DNA of 64,000 nucleotides from Streptomyces sp. SID12488 (GCF_010548275.1 NZ_JAAGLT010000003.1:186001-250000), one strand, 5' to 3'. Positions 29,092 through 38,658 are shown, numbered from the stretch's first letter. The notes: generated from the sequence alone by a model not told the origin. Made by a program: numbers and translations.

Positions 29092-29979
29092 ATGGACTGG
29101 CTGAAGAAGCTCCCCGGCGTCGGACCGATCGTCGTCCGACTGATGACCACGCACGTGTGGCGGTCGTACGAGCGTCTCGACCGCGTGAAGTGGTCGCGAC
29201 TGGCCGCGGCGATGACCTTCATCAGCTTCGTGGCGCTGTTCCCACTCCTGACCGTGGCCGCCGCGATCGCCGCCGCCACGCTCAGCACCGGACGGCAGAA
29301 CGAGCTCCAGGAGAAGATCGCCGAGCAGGTGCCCGGCATCTCCGAGCAGCTGGACATCAACGGTCTGGTCCAGAACGCCGGCACGATCGGGGTGATCGCC
29401 GGTGCCGTGCTGCTGTTCACCGGCATCGGGTGGGTCGGCTCGATGCGGGAGTGTCTGCGGGCGGTGTGGGAGTTGCCCGAGGACGAGGGGAACCCCGTCC
29501 TGCGCAAGGTCAAGGACACGGGTGTGCTGGTCGGGCTCGGTGGCGCCGTCCTCGTCACGATCGCCGCGTCCACCATCGCCTCGGCGGCGGTCGGCTGGAC
29601 GGCGCGGGGACTGGGCATCGACGAGGCGGGCTGGGGCGCGGTCCTGCTCCGCCTCGCGGCGTTCGCGGTCGCGGTCCTCGCCGACTTTCTCCTGCTCCTG
29701 TACGTCCTCACGCTGCTGCCCGGCGTGGAACCGACCCGGCGTCGGCTGTTCGTCGCCGCGCTGATCGGCGCGGCCGGCTTCGAACTGCTGAAGCTGCTGC
29801 TCAGCAGCTATATGCAGGGGGTGGCGGCGAAGAGCATGTACGGCGCGTTCGGTGTGCCCGTGGCGCTGCTGCTGTGGATCAACTTCACGTCGAAACTCAT
29901 CCTGTTCTGCGCGTCCTGGACGGCGACGGGGCCTCCGGCGTCCGAGGCCGAGCCCGAGTCGTCCGTGCCTGAAGGCTGA
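29092..29979 (+). CDS. YihY/BrkB family membrane protein
   Basis: A 295-residue integral membrane protein with about six helices. Family signatures are LAAAMTFISFVALFPLL near the N-terminus, GIGWVGSMRECLRAVWEL and the C-terminal LLWINFTSKLILFCASW. It was started at ATG 29092. The family was once called ribonuclease BN, but those members are membrane proteins of unknown, perhaps transport, function. The polar C-terminal tail is Pro/Glu-rich. Confidence 0.92.
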   Translation: MDWLKKLPGVGPIVVRLMTTHVWRSYERLDRVKWSRLAAAMTFISFVALFPLLTVAAAIAAATLSTGRQNELQEKIAEQVPGISEQLDINGLVQNAGTIGVIAGAVLLFTGIGWVGSMRECLRAVWELPEDEGNPVLRKVKDTGVLVGLGGAVLVTIAASTIASAAVGWTARGLGIDEAGWGAVLLRLAAFAVAVLADFLLLLYVLTLLPGVEPTRRRLFVAALIGAAGFELLKLLLSSYMQGVAAKSMYGAFGVPVALLLWINFTSKLILFCASWTATGPPASEAEPESSVPEG

Positions 29980-30074
29980 GGCTGGTGCAGCCCAGGCCGT
30001 GTTTCCCACCCACCCGCCCGTTCACCGCCTGTGTCCAGCTCGGGCAACACCTCTTCAGCGCCGGCCGACACCAA

Positions 30075-30151
30075 TCAGCCCGTCCGGCGTTTGAGGACGA
30101 GGCCCCTTCAGGGCCGAAAGCGGGGGCCTGGGGGCACAGCCCCCAGGGATG
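30075..30151 (+). repeat. Streptomyces intergenic repeat (GTCCGGCGTTTGAGGACGAGG type)
   Basis: The segment begins CAGCCCGTCCGGCGTTTGAG and contains two hairpins: GGCCCCTTCAGGGCC, and CCTGGGGGCACAGCCCCCAGG. I recognise this family as a frequent intergenic repeat of Streptomyces chromosomes. It sits between the convergent BrkB and DacA-type genes, where its hairpins may also end transcription. Confidence 0.75.
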
Positions 30152-30200
30152 GGACGGGTAAGGGCGGCGGGGGCGAGGAATCCCCGCGCCAACCCCCACC

Positions 30201-31526
30201 TCACCGCCGACGCCGCACCAGCTCCGGCAGCGGCCACCGCCGGTTGATCAGAAACGCGCCCCCCGCCAGGACCACGACCACCCCACCGGCGATGCCGAGC
30301 GCGACACCCATCCCGCCCCCGTCCGACCCGGCCCCGGAGGACGCCTGCGCGACCGGGGACGCGGAGGAATCGCCCTTTCCGGACCCGTCACCCTCGCCGC
30401 CCCCCGCCTCTCCGGAGTCGGAACCGGGGTCCGCGGTATCCGTCGAGCCCGGCTGGGCGCTCGCCCCCTCCGCCCCCTTGGGCGCCACCAGCTCACCCAC
30501 CGGCTGCACCTTCCCGGACGCCCTGAAGCCCCAGTCGAGCAGCCGCGCGGTCTCCTTGTAGACCTCGTTGTGCTCGCTCTTCTCCGGGTTCATGACCGTG
30601 ACCAGCAGCACCTTGCCACCCCGCTCGGCAACCCCCGTGAAGGTCGCGCCCGCGTTGGTGGTGTTGCCGTTCTTCACGCCCGCGATGCCCTGGTACACGG
30701 AGATGTCCGAGTCGCCGGCGAGCAGCCGGTTGGTGTTCTGGATCTCGAAGGACCCGCGAACCAGCTTCCCCTTCTTGTCCTTCTTCGTCTCACCGGGGAA
30801 TTTGGCCGAAACGGTCGAGCAGTACTCGCGGAAGTCCTTCTTCTGCAGCCCGGAACGGGCGAACAGCGTCAGGTCGTACGCCGAGGACACCTGCCCCGGC
30901 TCGTCGTAGCCGTCGGGGCTCACCACGTTGGTGTCGAGGGCCTGCAGCTCCTCCGCGTGCTTGTTCATCTCCTTGACCGTGGCGCCGACGCCACCGTTCA
31001 TGTGGGAGAGCACATGCACCGCGTCGTTGCCGGAGCGCAGGAAGACGCCGAGCCACAGGTCATGGACCGTGTACGTCTCCTTCTCCTTTATGCCGACCAT
31101 GCTGGAGCCCGCGCCGACGTCCGCCAGCTCGGCGGACGTGACCTTGTGCTTCAGCGTCCTCGGGAACTTGGGCAGCACGGTGTCCGCGAACAGCATCTTC
31201 AAGGTGCTCGCCGGGGGCAGCCGCCAGTGCGCGTTGTGGGCGGCGAGCACATCGCCGGACTCGGCGTCCGAGACGATCCACGAGCGGGCGGTGATGTCCT
31301 TGGGGATCACCGGTACCCCGTCGGCGAGGTTCACCTGCGTCCCGGCCTGCGCGAGCCGCTTCCCGCCCACGGCCGACATCTTCGCCGGGGGAGTCACCGA
31401 CGGTGAGGCGCTCGGCGTCGGCTTGGGGGCCGCGAACGCCGGTACGGGCGCGGTCAGCGCGGCGGTCAACAGGGTGGCGGAGGTGACCAGCAAGGTTCGC
31501 TTGGCGGTCTTTTTCGAGGCGGGCAC
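30201..31526 (-). CDS. Secreted D-alanyl-D-alanine carboxypeptidase (DacA/PBP5-type)
   Basis: 441 residues from GTG 31526. A signal peptide (TLLVTSATLLTAALTAPVPA, then FAAP) leads into a serine peptidase S11 domain with active-site motifs SxxK (PPASTLKML), SxN (RSGNDAVH) and KxG (GVKNGNTTNAG; Asn instead of Thr). A Ser/Gly/Asp linker, a C-terminal membrane helix and a basic tail anchor it. It trims the terminal D-Ala of peptidoglycan. No Shine-Dalgarno precedes the GTG, so the mRNA may be leaderless. The open frame upstream to 31934 is not coding. Confidence 0.93.
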   Translation of the reverse strand: MPASKKTAKRTLLVTSATLLTAALTAPVPAFAAPKPTPSASPSVTPPAKMSAVGGKRLAQAGTQVNLADGVPVIPKDITARSWIVSDAESGDVLAAHNAHWRLPPASTLKMLFADTVLPKFPRTLKHKVTSAELADVGAGSSMVGIKEKETYTVHDLWLGVFLRSGNDAVHVLSHMNGGVGATVKEMNKHAEELQALDTNVVSPDGYDEPGQVSSAYDLTLFARSGLQKKDFREYCSTVSAKFPGETKKDKKGKLVRGSFEIQNTNRLLAGDSDISVYQGIAGVKNGNTTNAGATFTGVAERGGKVLLVTVMNPEKSEHNEVYKETARLLDWGFRASGKVQPVGELVAPKGAEGASAQPGSTDTADPGSDSGEAGGGEGDGSGKGDSSASPVAQASSGAGSDGGGMGVALGIAGGVVVVLAGGAFLINRRWPLPELVRRRR

Positions 31527-31731
31527 GTCGGAGAACGTACATGTACCAGCCCGCGAAGTTGTACCGCCCCCGGGGCGAACCCGCCAACCGCCCTCGCCAC
31601 CCCGGCCGCGGGTCCAGGTACCGAGCGGCGATACTGAACCCATGCTGTGCTCTTCCGGGGGACGACTCCCGGACCCCCGGCCGACTGGGCCGGATCGAGT
31701 TGCCCGGTGAAGTGATGAAAGGCCCTTTTTT

Positions 31732-31974
31732 GTGAAGCTCAGCCGCCCCGTCTCCTGGTTCCTGCTCGCCTTCGGGGTGTGGAGCTGGGTCATATGGGTC
31801 ACTTTCATCAAGAATCTGGTCAAGGACGGCAGTGGTCTCGCGTTCAACGACGCGGGCACTCCGACCGCGTACTTCTGGGTGCACCTGGTGCTCGCGGTCG
31901 TCTCCTTCGTATTGGGGACGATCGTCGGGGGCATCGGGTTGCGCGGACTGCGCGCTTTGCGCCAGACCTCATAA
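31732..31974 (+). CDS. SCO4848-family small membrane protein
   Basis: 80 residues from GTG 31732, with two membrane helices (WFLLAFGVWSWVIWVTFIKN and the segment around AYFWVHLVLAVVSFVLGTIV). This small protein is conserved next to the carboxypeptidase and metallophosphoesterase genes in Streptomyces. Its function is unknown. It lies 16 bases before the metallophosphoesterase gene, suggesting an operon. Confidence 0.85.
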   Translation: MKLSRPVSWFLLAFGVWSWVIWVTFIKNLVKDGSGLAFNDAGTPTAYFWVHLVLAVVSFVLGTIVGGIGLRGLRALRQTS

Positions 31975-31990
31975 CGGGGGACACATCCGC

Positions 31991-33280
31991 ATGGTCATCG
32001 TTTTCCTGCTCGCCGCCGTCGCCGCTCTGGTGGGGCTGCACTGGTACGTCTGGCGCCGCCTGGTGCGCGACACGACCGCCGGCCCCGGCCTCGCCCGCCG
32101 CGTCGGCACGGTGGTGTTCGTCGCCCTGCCCGTCATGATGGTCGCGGCCCTGGCCGCCGAGCGCGGCGGCGCGCCCTTCTGGCTCCAGCGCACACTGGCC
32201 TGGCCGGGCTTCCTGTGGCTGGCCCTGTTCATCTACCTGGGGCTGGCGCTGATCGCGGGCGAGCTCGTACGGCCACTGCTGCGACGGTTCCTGGAGCGGC
32301 GCCGACCGGCCGAGGCACCCGTACCGCCGTCCGTACCGCTCCGCAGGGCGGAGACCGTCCCGGCGGGAGCACCCGAGCCCCCGGAAGCCGTCCCGGGGAC
32401 CCCCGACACACCCGATACACCCGACACCCCGGATTCCCCCCGTCTCCTCGCCGCCCCCTCCCGGCGTCTCTTCGTCTCCCGTGTGGTGGCCGGCGCCGCG
32501 GCCGCGACCGCCGTCGGGACCGTCGGATACGGCACATACGGCGTCGTGCGCGGCCCCCGCGTGAAGCGCGTCACCGTGCCGCTGGCCAAACTCCCGCGCG
32601 GCGCCCACGGGTTCAGGATCGCCGTAGTCAGCGACATCCACCTCGGGCCCGTCCTCGGCCGGGGTTTCGCGCAGAAGGTCGTCGACACGATCAACTCCAC
32701 CCAGCCCGATCTGATCGCTGTCGTCGGCGACTTGGTCGACGGCAGTGTCAAGGACCTCGGGCCGGCAGCCGCCCCTCTCGCCCAACTCCGGGCGCGGCAC
32801 GGGGCGTTCTTCGTGACGGGGAACCACGAGTACTTCTCCGGCGCCGAGGAGTGGGTCGAGGAGGTACGGCGGCTCGGTCTGCGCCCGCTGGAGAACGCGC
32901 GCGTCGAACTGCCCGCCTTCGACCTCGCCGGTGTCAACGACATCGCCGGTGAGAGCGAGGGCCAGGGCCCCGACTTCACCAAGGCGCTCGGCGACCGGGA
33001 CACATCGAGGGCGAGCGTGCTGCTGGCCCACCAGCCGGTGCAGATCCACGACGCCGTCGACTTCGGTGTCGACCTCCAGCTCTCCGGCCACACCCACGGC
33101 GGCCAGCTGTGGCCCGGCAACCTCGTCGCCGACCTCGCCAACCCCACCCTCGCGGGCCTGGAGCGGTACGGGGACACGCAGTTGTACGTCTCCCGGGGTG
33201 CCGGCGCATGGGGTCCGCCCACGCGGGTGGGGGCACCGTCGGACATCACCGTGGTGGAACTGGCGTCCAGGCAGGCCTGA
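31991..33280 (+). CDS. Membrane-anchored calcineurin-like metallophosphoesterase
   Basis: 429 residues. Four hydrophobic segments occupy about the first 100 residues. A Pro-rich linker and a further, possibly Tat-like, helix follow (RRLFVSRVVAGAAAATAVGT). The C-terminal phosphoesterase domain has all metal motifs: VVSDIHLGP (D, H), VVGDLVDG (GD), TGNHEYF (GNHE), LLAHQP and SGHTHGGQLWP (GHxH). The active site is predicted outside. The substrate is unknown; relatives act on lipid-linked or nucleotide phosphates. Confidence 0.9.
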   Translation: MVIVFLLAAVAALVGLHWYVWRRLVRDTTAGPGLARRVGTVVFVALPVMMVAALAAERGGAPFWLQRTLAWPGFLWLALFIYLGLALIAGELVRPLLRRFLERRRPAEAPVPPSVPLRRAETVPAGAPEPPEAVPGTPDTPDTPDTPDSPRLLAAPSRRLFVSRVVAGAAAATAVGTVGYGTYGVVRGPRVKRVTVPLAKLPRGAHGFRIAVVSDIHLGPVLGRGFAQKVVDTINSTQPDLIAVVGDLVDGSVKDLGPAAAPLAQLRARHGAFFVTGNHEYFSGAEEWVEEVRRLGLRPLENARVELPAFDLAGVNDIAGESEGQGPDFTKALGDRDTSRASVLLAHQPVQIHDAVDFGVDLQLSGHTHGGQLWPGNLVADLANPTLAGLERYGDTQLYVSRGAGAWGPPTRVGAPSDITVVELASRQA

Positions 33281-33371
33281 TCACAACCGCCCTCGGTCAG
33301 GTGAACACAGGCTCGACGGCCGCTGGTTGGATCACTTGTCGGTTCAACCGGCCGACCGGCCTCCGGGAGGT

Positions 33372-33974
33372 ATGAAATTGCGGTCGACGGTCATGTACTG
33401 GTCGGCGGTGGTCCGCCGTGTCGCGCCCGCCGCCGGGTTGGTCGCGCTCGTGGTCGGCGGCGCCATGCTCGCGGTGCTGCTCGTGGGCGACGGGGCGCCC
33501 GTCGCGTCGGCGCTCGGACAGAGCACGCTCGCCGGGCTGATCTGCGGTGTCGCCTTCTTGCTGGTCGTACCCGTGCCGGACACGGTCGCCGCCGCCCGCA
33601 CAGCCTCCCACTACGGGCTGCCGCTGGAGCCGGCGGCGGCGCGTCTGCCCGCCGTCCGCCGGGTAGTGGCCGACACTCCGGGCATCACGGCGTTCCAACT
33701 GGCCGACAGTGCCCTGCACACCATCACGAAGGCGCAGACCCCGGTGGTCGCCGAGGTGCTGGAGTTGGGGCACGGAAAGGTGTCCCTGATCTGCGGGACG
33801 CCGTACGGCCCTCAGGTCCAGGTGTCCATCGACATCGCCGTCACCGACGGCAGGGCCGTCGCGGTCATCACCTGCCGGCCCACCACCAGTTGGAAACGCC
33901 TTGACGGCGGGGCGAGTTGGGCGATTGCGGGCGCCCTGGAACATCATGTGCGGGCGGCTCTGCCCGAGCGCTGA
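33372..33974 (+). CDS. Hypothetical membrane protein
   Basis: 200 residues with GGGAGG just before ATG 33372. Two hydrophobic helices at about 17-40 and 47-68 are followed by a soluble alpha/beta domain of about 130 residues (GITAFQLADSALHTITKAQTP, KVSLICGTPYGPQVQVSIDI). No known motif was seen. It is an ordinary Streptomyces-type gene by codon use. It may follow the metallophosphoesterase in the same transcript, with a gap of 91 bases. Confidence 0.7.
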   Translation: MKLRSTVMYWSAVVRRVAPAAGLVALVVGGAMLAVLLVGDGAPVASALGQSTLAGLICGVAFLLVVPVPDTVAAARTASHYGLPLEPAAARLPAVRRVVADTPGITAFQLADSALHTITKAQTPVVAEVLELGHGKVSLICGTPYGPQVQVSIDIAVTDGRAVAVITCRPTTSWKRLDGGASWAIAGALEHHVRAALPER

Positions 33975-34121
33975 CCGAGGCCTGAAACCCGCCGGTAACA
34001 GGTCGTCAGTAACGTCTTTCCCATCTCGCAAGAAGCCCCTTCCTCGCGTTAAACACCTGTGATTAGGTGATCAGCGCCACAGGGGAGTCGCCTGTGCAGG
34101 GGGCCTGGGGAGGGCACACCG

Positions 34122-35678
34122 ATGCGCTCGGTACGCATGCGGATTCTCGCGGCGCTGCTCATTGTTTCGGCCGCGGGAGCGGTCGGCTGGCAGCTGATGC
34201 CGACGGGGGCCGACCACGGAAAAACGATCACCGTCGGCACCACCGACTCCGTGACCGCCCTCGATCCGGCCGGCGCCTACGACGCCGGTTCCTGGGCTAT
34301 GTTCAGCAACGTCTTCCAGTCACTGCTGACCTACCGGCCGGACGGCACGGCCCCCGTCCCGGACGCGGCGAAGAGCTGTGGCTTCAAGGGCTCCGGCCTG
34401 CGCACCTACGTCTGCGTCCTGCGTGACGACCTCGACTTTCCGAGCGGCCGGAGGATGACCGCCGAGGACGTGAAGTTCTCCTTCGAGCGCGTCAAGCACA
34501 TCAACTCCGACGTCGGCCCCGCGTCCCTGCTCGGCACCCTCGCCTCGGTCGACGCCAAGGGCCTGACGGTCACCTTCCACCTCAACTCACCCGACGCCAC
34601 CTTCCCGTTCAAGGTGGCCACCGGAGCCGGTGCGATCGTCGACCGCGAGCGCTATTCGAAGGACGGCCTGCGCACCGACACCGGCGCCGACGGCACCGGA
34701 CCGTACGTCCTGAAGACGTATACGAAGGAGAAGCAGGCGCTCCTCGAACCCAACGAGCACTACAAGGGCGCCGTGAAGAGCACCGGCCGCCCCATCCGCC
34801 TGCGCTACTACGCCGATCCGGCGGCCCTCGACAAGGCCTGGAAGGCGAAGCAGATCGACGTCGCCACCCGCCAGTTGCCGCCCGCGGTCCTCGCCGGACT
34901 CTCGCCCAGCGACCCCGGCCAGCAGGTCATCGAGGCCGCCAGCGCCGAGACCCGCAACCTCGTCGTCAACGTCCGCGCGAGCTCCCCCCTCCACGACCCG
35001 CTCGTCCGCCGCGCGTTGGCCTGGCTGGTCAACCGGGAGGAACTCGCCGGCACGGTGTACCAGGGGACGGCCGAGCCCCTCTACTCACTGATCCCGGCAG
35101 GCCTCACCGGCCACACCACCTCATTCTTCGACGAGTACCCCAAGCCCAACGTCAAGCGGGCCCGCGCTCTGCTCACCGAGGCGGGCGTGGAACTCCCGGT
35201 CAGCTTCACCTACGGCTACGCCAAGGGTCGCGGCGTCGCCGCCGAGGAGGCGGCCCTGCTGAAGCGGCAGCTGGAGAAGGGCGGCCTGTTCAAGGTCACC
35301 GTCAAGGGCTACGAGTGGACCGACTACCAGAAGCGGTACGCGGCGGGGAAGCTGGACGCCTACGCCGTCGGCTGGGTCGCCGACTTCCCCGACCCGGACA
35401 CGTTCACCGGTCCGCTCGTCGGCACCGGCAACAGCATGAAGAACGAGTACAGCAGCAAGAAGGTGGACCGGCTGATCCTGGACAGCCGCCAGTACGCCGA
35501 CCGCGCCCGCGCCGCCCAGGACTTCCGCGCACTCCAGCAACTGATCGCCCAGGACGTGCCCGTCATCCCGCTGTGGCAGCGCAAGGAGTACGTCGTCAGC
35601 AGCGTGGACGTCAGTGGCGGCCAGTACCTCTCGGACGGCACCGGGGTTTTCCGGCTCTGGACCCTCGACTGGATCTGA
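34122..35678 (+). CDS. Extracytoplasmic solute-binding protein, family 5 (peptide/nickel type)
   Basis: 518 residues with an N-terminal signal/anchor (MRILAALLIVSAAGAVGWQL) and no lipobox cysteine, so it is probably tethered by the uncleaved helix. SBP_bac_5 features are VGTTDSVTALDPAGAYDAGS, the DFPSGRRMTAEDVKFSFERV signature, GTGPYVLKTY and YAVGWVADFPDPDTF. Such proteins bring oligopeptides or similar ligands to an ABC importer. No permease or ATPase gene is adjacent, so it is an orphan binding protein. Confidence 0.92.
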   Translation: MRSVRMRILAALLIVSAAGAVGWQLMPTGADHGKTITVGTTDSVTALDPAGAYDAGSWAMFSNVFQSLLTYRPDGTAPVPDAAKSCGFKGSGLRTYVCVLRDDLDFPSGRRMTAEDVKFSFERVKHINSDVGPASLLGTLASVDAKGLTVTFHLNSPDATFPFKVATGAGAIVDRERYSKDGLRTDTGADGTGPYVLKTYTKEKQALLEPNEHYKGAVKSTGRPIRLRYYADPAALDKAWKAKQIDVATRQLPPAVLAGLSPSDPGQQVIEAASAETRNLVVNVRASSPLHDPLVRRALAWLVNREELAGTVYQGTAEPLYSLIPAGLTGHTTSFFDEYPKPNVKRARALLTEAGVELPVSFTYGYAKGRGVAAEEAALLKRQLEKGGLFKVTVKGYEWTDYQKRYAAGKLDAYAVGWVADFPDPDTFTGPLVGTGNSMKNEYSSKKVDRLILDSRQYADRARAAQDFRALQQLIAQDVPVIPLWQRKEYVVSSVDVSGGQYLSDGTGVFRLWTLDWI

Positions 35679-35796
35679 CCGGGTCCGGCTGCCCGTTCCG
35701 GCTGCCCCGTCCGCCTGACACGGACTAGGTGACGCTGGGAGGGTACCCAAAGCAGCATCAGATGTGCTGATGGTGTGGACCGGGTGAGGAGCAGAC

Positions 35797-36198
35797 GTGT
35801 TGAGGCGCAACTCCTTCCGGCTGCCCCGGCACCCGGCGTCCGTCGAGCTCGCCCGGCGCCGGGTACACGACCACCTGGCCGACTGGGGACACAGCACCGA
35901 CGGCCCGGCGCTCACGGACGCCGTCCTGCTCGTCTCCGAGCTGGCGACCAACGTCGTACGCCACGGCCCCCTCCTTGAACCGGAGTTCGAGGTCGCCGTC
36001 ACCGCACTCTCCGACGGCTCCTGCCTCATAGAGGTCTCCGACGAGAGCACCACAGAACCCCGCCTCCGCCCGGTGACGGACTGGGAGGAACACGGCCGCG
36101 GCCTCCACCTGGTCGAGGACATCGCGGAGGCCTGGGGGGTCTGGAGCAGGGGACGACACGGCAAGACGGTATGGGCACTGGTCACAGCGCCGGGATAA
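35797..36198 (+). CDS. HATPase_c_2 ATP-binding protein (anti-sigma regulatory-like)
   Basis: 133 residues from GTG 35797 with GAGGAG upstream. It is a GHKL-type single-domain protein: an N-box region LVSELATNVVRHGP and a G-box-like WEEHGRGLHLVEDIAEAWGV are visible. The family includes RsbW/SpoIIAB-like kinases and is greatly expanded in Streptomyces. No anti-sigma antagonist gene lies beside it. Its partner sigma or regulator is unknown. Confidence 0.88.
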   Translation: MLRRNSFRLPRHPASVELARRRVHDHLADWGHSTDGPALTDAVLLVSELATNVVRHGPLLEPEFEVAVTALSDGSCLIEVSDESTTEPRLRPVTDWEEHGRGLHLVEDIAEAWGVWSRGRHGKTVWALVTAPG

Positions 36199-36223
36199 GG
36201 GCGCCCCGCAGGGGCACGTCCTC

Positions 36224-36291
36224 AGGGGCGCGGGGCTGTGTCGTTGTGCGGCTCCGCCGCGTGGGCGCGACCAGCCACAACGGACCGGCAG
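36224..36291 (+). repeat. Streptomyces intergenic repeat (GCGCGGGGCTG...CGGCTCCGCCGCG type), copy A
   Basis: It reads AGGGGCGCGGGGCTG, eight variable bases, TGCGGCTCCGCCGCG, then GGGCGCGACCAGCCACA. A second copy in reverse orientation lies at 53493-53560. The conserved blocks are the same in both, while the eight bases between them differ. I recognise this family as scattered in Streptomyces genomes; its function is unknown. Confidence 0.8.
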
Positions 36292-36322
36292 ACAAAGGCA
36301 CTTAGCACTTGGCAACGCCCGT

Positions 36323-37957
36323 TCACGGACACACCGCCCGCTCCGGCAGAGCGACGGTCACCGCCACCCCCTCGCCCGGCGCCGTCCGAACACTCACTTC
36401 CCCGCCGTGCGCCAGCACAACCCCCTGCACGATCGCCAGCCCCAGCCCACTCCCCGCCCCACCCCCCGCCCGGAAGAACCGGTCGAACATCCGCGCCGCG
36501 TCCTCCGGCGCCAGCCCGGGCCCCCGGTCCGCGACACACAGCCGTACGACACCGTCCACCCGCTCCACACCGAGCCGCACCGGCACATCGGCGGACGTAT
36601 GCGTACGGACGTTGCCGACCAGGTTGCCCAGCACCTGCCTGAGCCCCGACTCGTCGGCCCGCACCAGGATCGCCCCGTCGGCGGCCACACTGATCGGCCG
36701 GTCCGGTTCCTGGACCCGCAGGTCCTCCGCCGCGTCCCTTACGAGGCGGCTCAAGTCAACGTTTCTCAGCCGCAGTTCGGGCTGCTGGTCGAGACGGGCC
36801 AGCGTGAGCAGCTCGTCCACCAGGCGCCCCATGCGGTCCGCCTCGCCGTTCATCCGGTCCCAGGCACGCCGACGCTCCTGCGGGTCGGTCAGCATGCCCT
36901 TGTCGTACAGCTGGAGGTAGCCGCGGATCGCGGACAGCGGGGTGCGCAGTTCGTGCGAGGCGTCGGCGACGAAGAGGCGCAGCTGGGCCGCGCTGCGCTC
37001 GCGGGTGCGGTACGCCGACTCGACCTGGTGGAGCATGGTGTTGAGGGCGACCCGCAGCTGTTCGACCTCGAGGGTGGCCTCGCGGCTGGAGGGGACACGA
37101 CGCGTGAGATCGCCCTCGGCGATGGCCGTCGACGTCTCGACCATGTCCTCCAGGGGCGCCATACGACGGCTCACGCTGAACATCGTGAGCACGGCGAGCA
37201 GCGCCAGCAGCAGCGTCCCGACGGCGAGGTCGAGCTTCAGAGCCTTGCCGAGGACGTCGTGCAGGGCGTCCGTCGAGGTGGCCAGGAGCACGGTCTTGCC
37301 GTCGGCGAGGTGGGCGGCGGTGACGCGGTAGGGGGCGTCCCGTACCCGGATGTCGTGGGGTTCGTCGTCGCGGGCGAGGGCGGACGGGTCGGAGACGGCG
37401 GCGGCGAGGGCGCGCTGGTCGGCGGTGGCCTCGAACCTGGCGACGGGCATGGCCTGCCCCTCCTCGCCGACGACCACGAAGATGCCGTCGGACACGAGGG
37501 AGTCGGCGTTCGTGAAGCCGGCCGTCCTTGAACCGTTGGTCGTCGAACCGGCGGTCGTTGAACCGTCGGGCGTGGAGCCGGAGTCGGAGTCGGAGGAGTC
37601 GGACCCCGCTGAACCGCCGCTGCCGCTGTCGTCGCTGTCCTCACCGGCGGCGTGCCGGTACCTGTCCGTCAGGGCGGCGAACGCGGTCAGCGAGTCGATC
37701 TGTTCCAGAGTGATCCGGGAGTTGCCGATCGAGTCCCGGGAGCCCATCAGCTGGGTGTCGACGCTGTCCAGCAGATACAGCCGCATGCCCATCACGCTCA
37801 CGCCGGTCGCCACGACGATGCCGAGGGCGAGCAGCACCACGTTGGCCAGCGTCAGCTTGACGCGCAGCGAGTGGATACCGCGCTTGCAGTGGAAGGTGCG
37901 GTCCCATCCCGCCCCGAAGGCGCGCCCCCACCCCATGCCGATCGCGAGGAGACTCAT
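36323..37957 (-). CDS. Sensor histidine kinase
   Basis: 544 residues. TM1 lies at about 37-58. An extracytoplasmic sensor of about 165 residues follows, with an unusual Ser/Asp/Gly-rich insertion at about 107-150 that includes GSTTxG-like repeats. TM2 is at about 238-258, then HAMP, the HisKA motif FVADASHELRTPLSAIRGY with the phosphorylated His, an N box (LRQVLGNLVGNVRTH), G1 (VADRGPGLAPE) and G2 (GSGLGLAIVQG). ATG overlaps the upstream response-regulator stop (ATGA). The low-complexity insertion may vary in length between strains. The signal is unknown. Confidence 0.94.
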   Translation of the reverse strand: MSLLAIGMGWGRAFGAGWDRTFHCKRGIHSLRVKLTLANVVLLALGIVVATGVSVMGMRLYLLDSVDTQLMGSRDSIGNSRITLEQIDSLTAFAALTDRYRHAAGEDSDDSGSGGSAGSDSSDSDSGSTPDGSTTAGSTTNGSRTAGFTNADSLVSDGIFVVVGEEGQAMPVARFEATADQRALAAAVSDPSALARDDEPHDIRVRDAPYRVTAAHLADGKTVLLATSTDALHDVLGKALKLDLAVGTLLLALLAVLTMFSVSRRMAPLEDMVETSTAIAEGDLTRRVPSSREATLEVEQLRVALNTMLHQVESAYRTRERSAAQLRLFVADASHELRTPLSAIRGYLQLYDKGMLTDPQERRRAWDRMNGEADRMGRLVDELLTLARLDQQPELRLRNVDLSRLVRDAAEDLRVQEPDRPISVAADGAILVRADESGLRQVLGNLVGNVRTHTSADVPVRLGVERVDGVVRLCVADRGPGLAPEDAARMFDRFFRAGGGAGSGLGLAIVQGVVLAHGGEVSVRTAPGEGVAVTVALPERAVCP

Positions 37958-38658
37958 GCCAGCCCGTATCCGACACCGCGCCGGGTGGTGATCACGGGCG
38001 GTCCGAGCGCGTCGAGTTTGCGCCGCAGATAGCTGATGTACGTCTCGACGACGGTCGATTCGGGCGGTGTGTGCTCGTACTGCCAGACGTGCCGCAGGAG
38101 TTGCTCTTTGGGCACGATCCGGCCGCCGTTGCGCACCAGGAACCGCAGCAGCGCGTACTCCGTGGGGGTCAGCTCGACGGTGCCGCCCGCGCGGTGCACG
38201 CTGTACGTCGACTCGTCCAGTTCCAGGTCGCCGTAGCGCAGCGGGGGCCGCTGGGGCAGCACGTCGGCGGGCCGGGTCCGGCGCAGTACGGCGGTGATCC
38301 GTGCGACCACCTCGTCGATGTTGAACGGCTTGGTGATGTAGTCGTCGCCGAACCCGAGGGCGCCGACTATCTCACCCGGCGCGTCCCGCGCGGTCAAGAA
38401 GACGAGTGCCAACTCCGGCCTGCGGGCGCGCAGTTCACGCCCGAGGGCCCGGCCGTCGCCGTCCGGGAGCATGATGTCGAGCAGCGCGACGTCCGGGCGG
38501 GTGCGCTCGGCGAGCGTGAGCGCCTCGCGGACGGTGCCCGCGACCATCACCTCGAAGCGGTGGTAGCGCAGGGCGATGGCGAGGACGTCCGCGATGCTCG
38601 GTTCGTCCTCCACCACCAGCACGGTGCCTGTGCCTGTCACTGTGCCTGTAGCCGTCAT
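37954..38658 (-). CDS. OmpR/PhoB-type response regulator
   Basis: 234 residues. The receiver domain has VLVVEDEPSIADVL (acidic pair), VALLDIMLPDGDG (phosphorylated Asp) and KPFN (Lys). The winged-helix domain ends VITTRRGVGYGLA. ATG 38658 was preferred because the receiver begins 13 residues later; the upstream extension has no similarity. It is coupled to the kinase gene through a four-base overlap. It is divergent from the MMPL exporter, which is a plausible target. Confidence 0.94.
   Translation of the reverse strand: MTATGTVTGTGTVLVVEDEPSIADVLAIALRYHRFEVMVAGTVREALTLAERTRPDVALLDIMLPDGDGRALGRELRARRPELALVFLTARDAPGEIVGALGFGDDYITKPFNIDEVVARITAVLRRTRPADVLPQRPPLRYGDLELDESTYSVHRAGGTVELTPTEYALLRFLVRNGGRIVPKEQLLRHVWQYEHTPPESTVVETYISYLRRKLDALGPPVITTRRGVGYGLA

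Noticed and set aside
30075..30151. Riboswitch or small RNA with two hairpins between convergent genes
   Set aside because: The sequence matches a common Streptomyces intergenic repeat and does not precede a gene.
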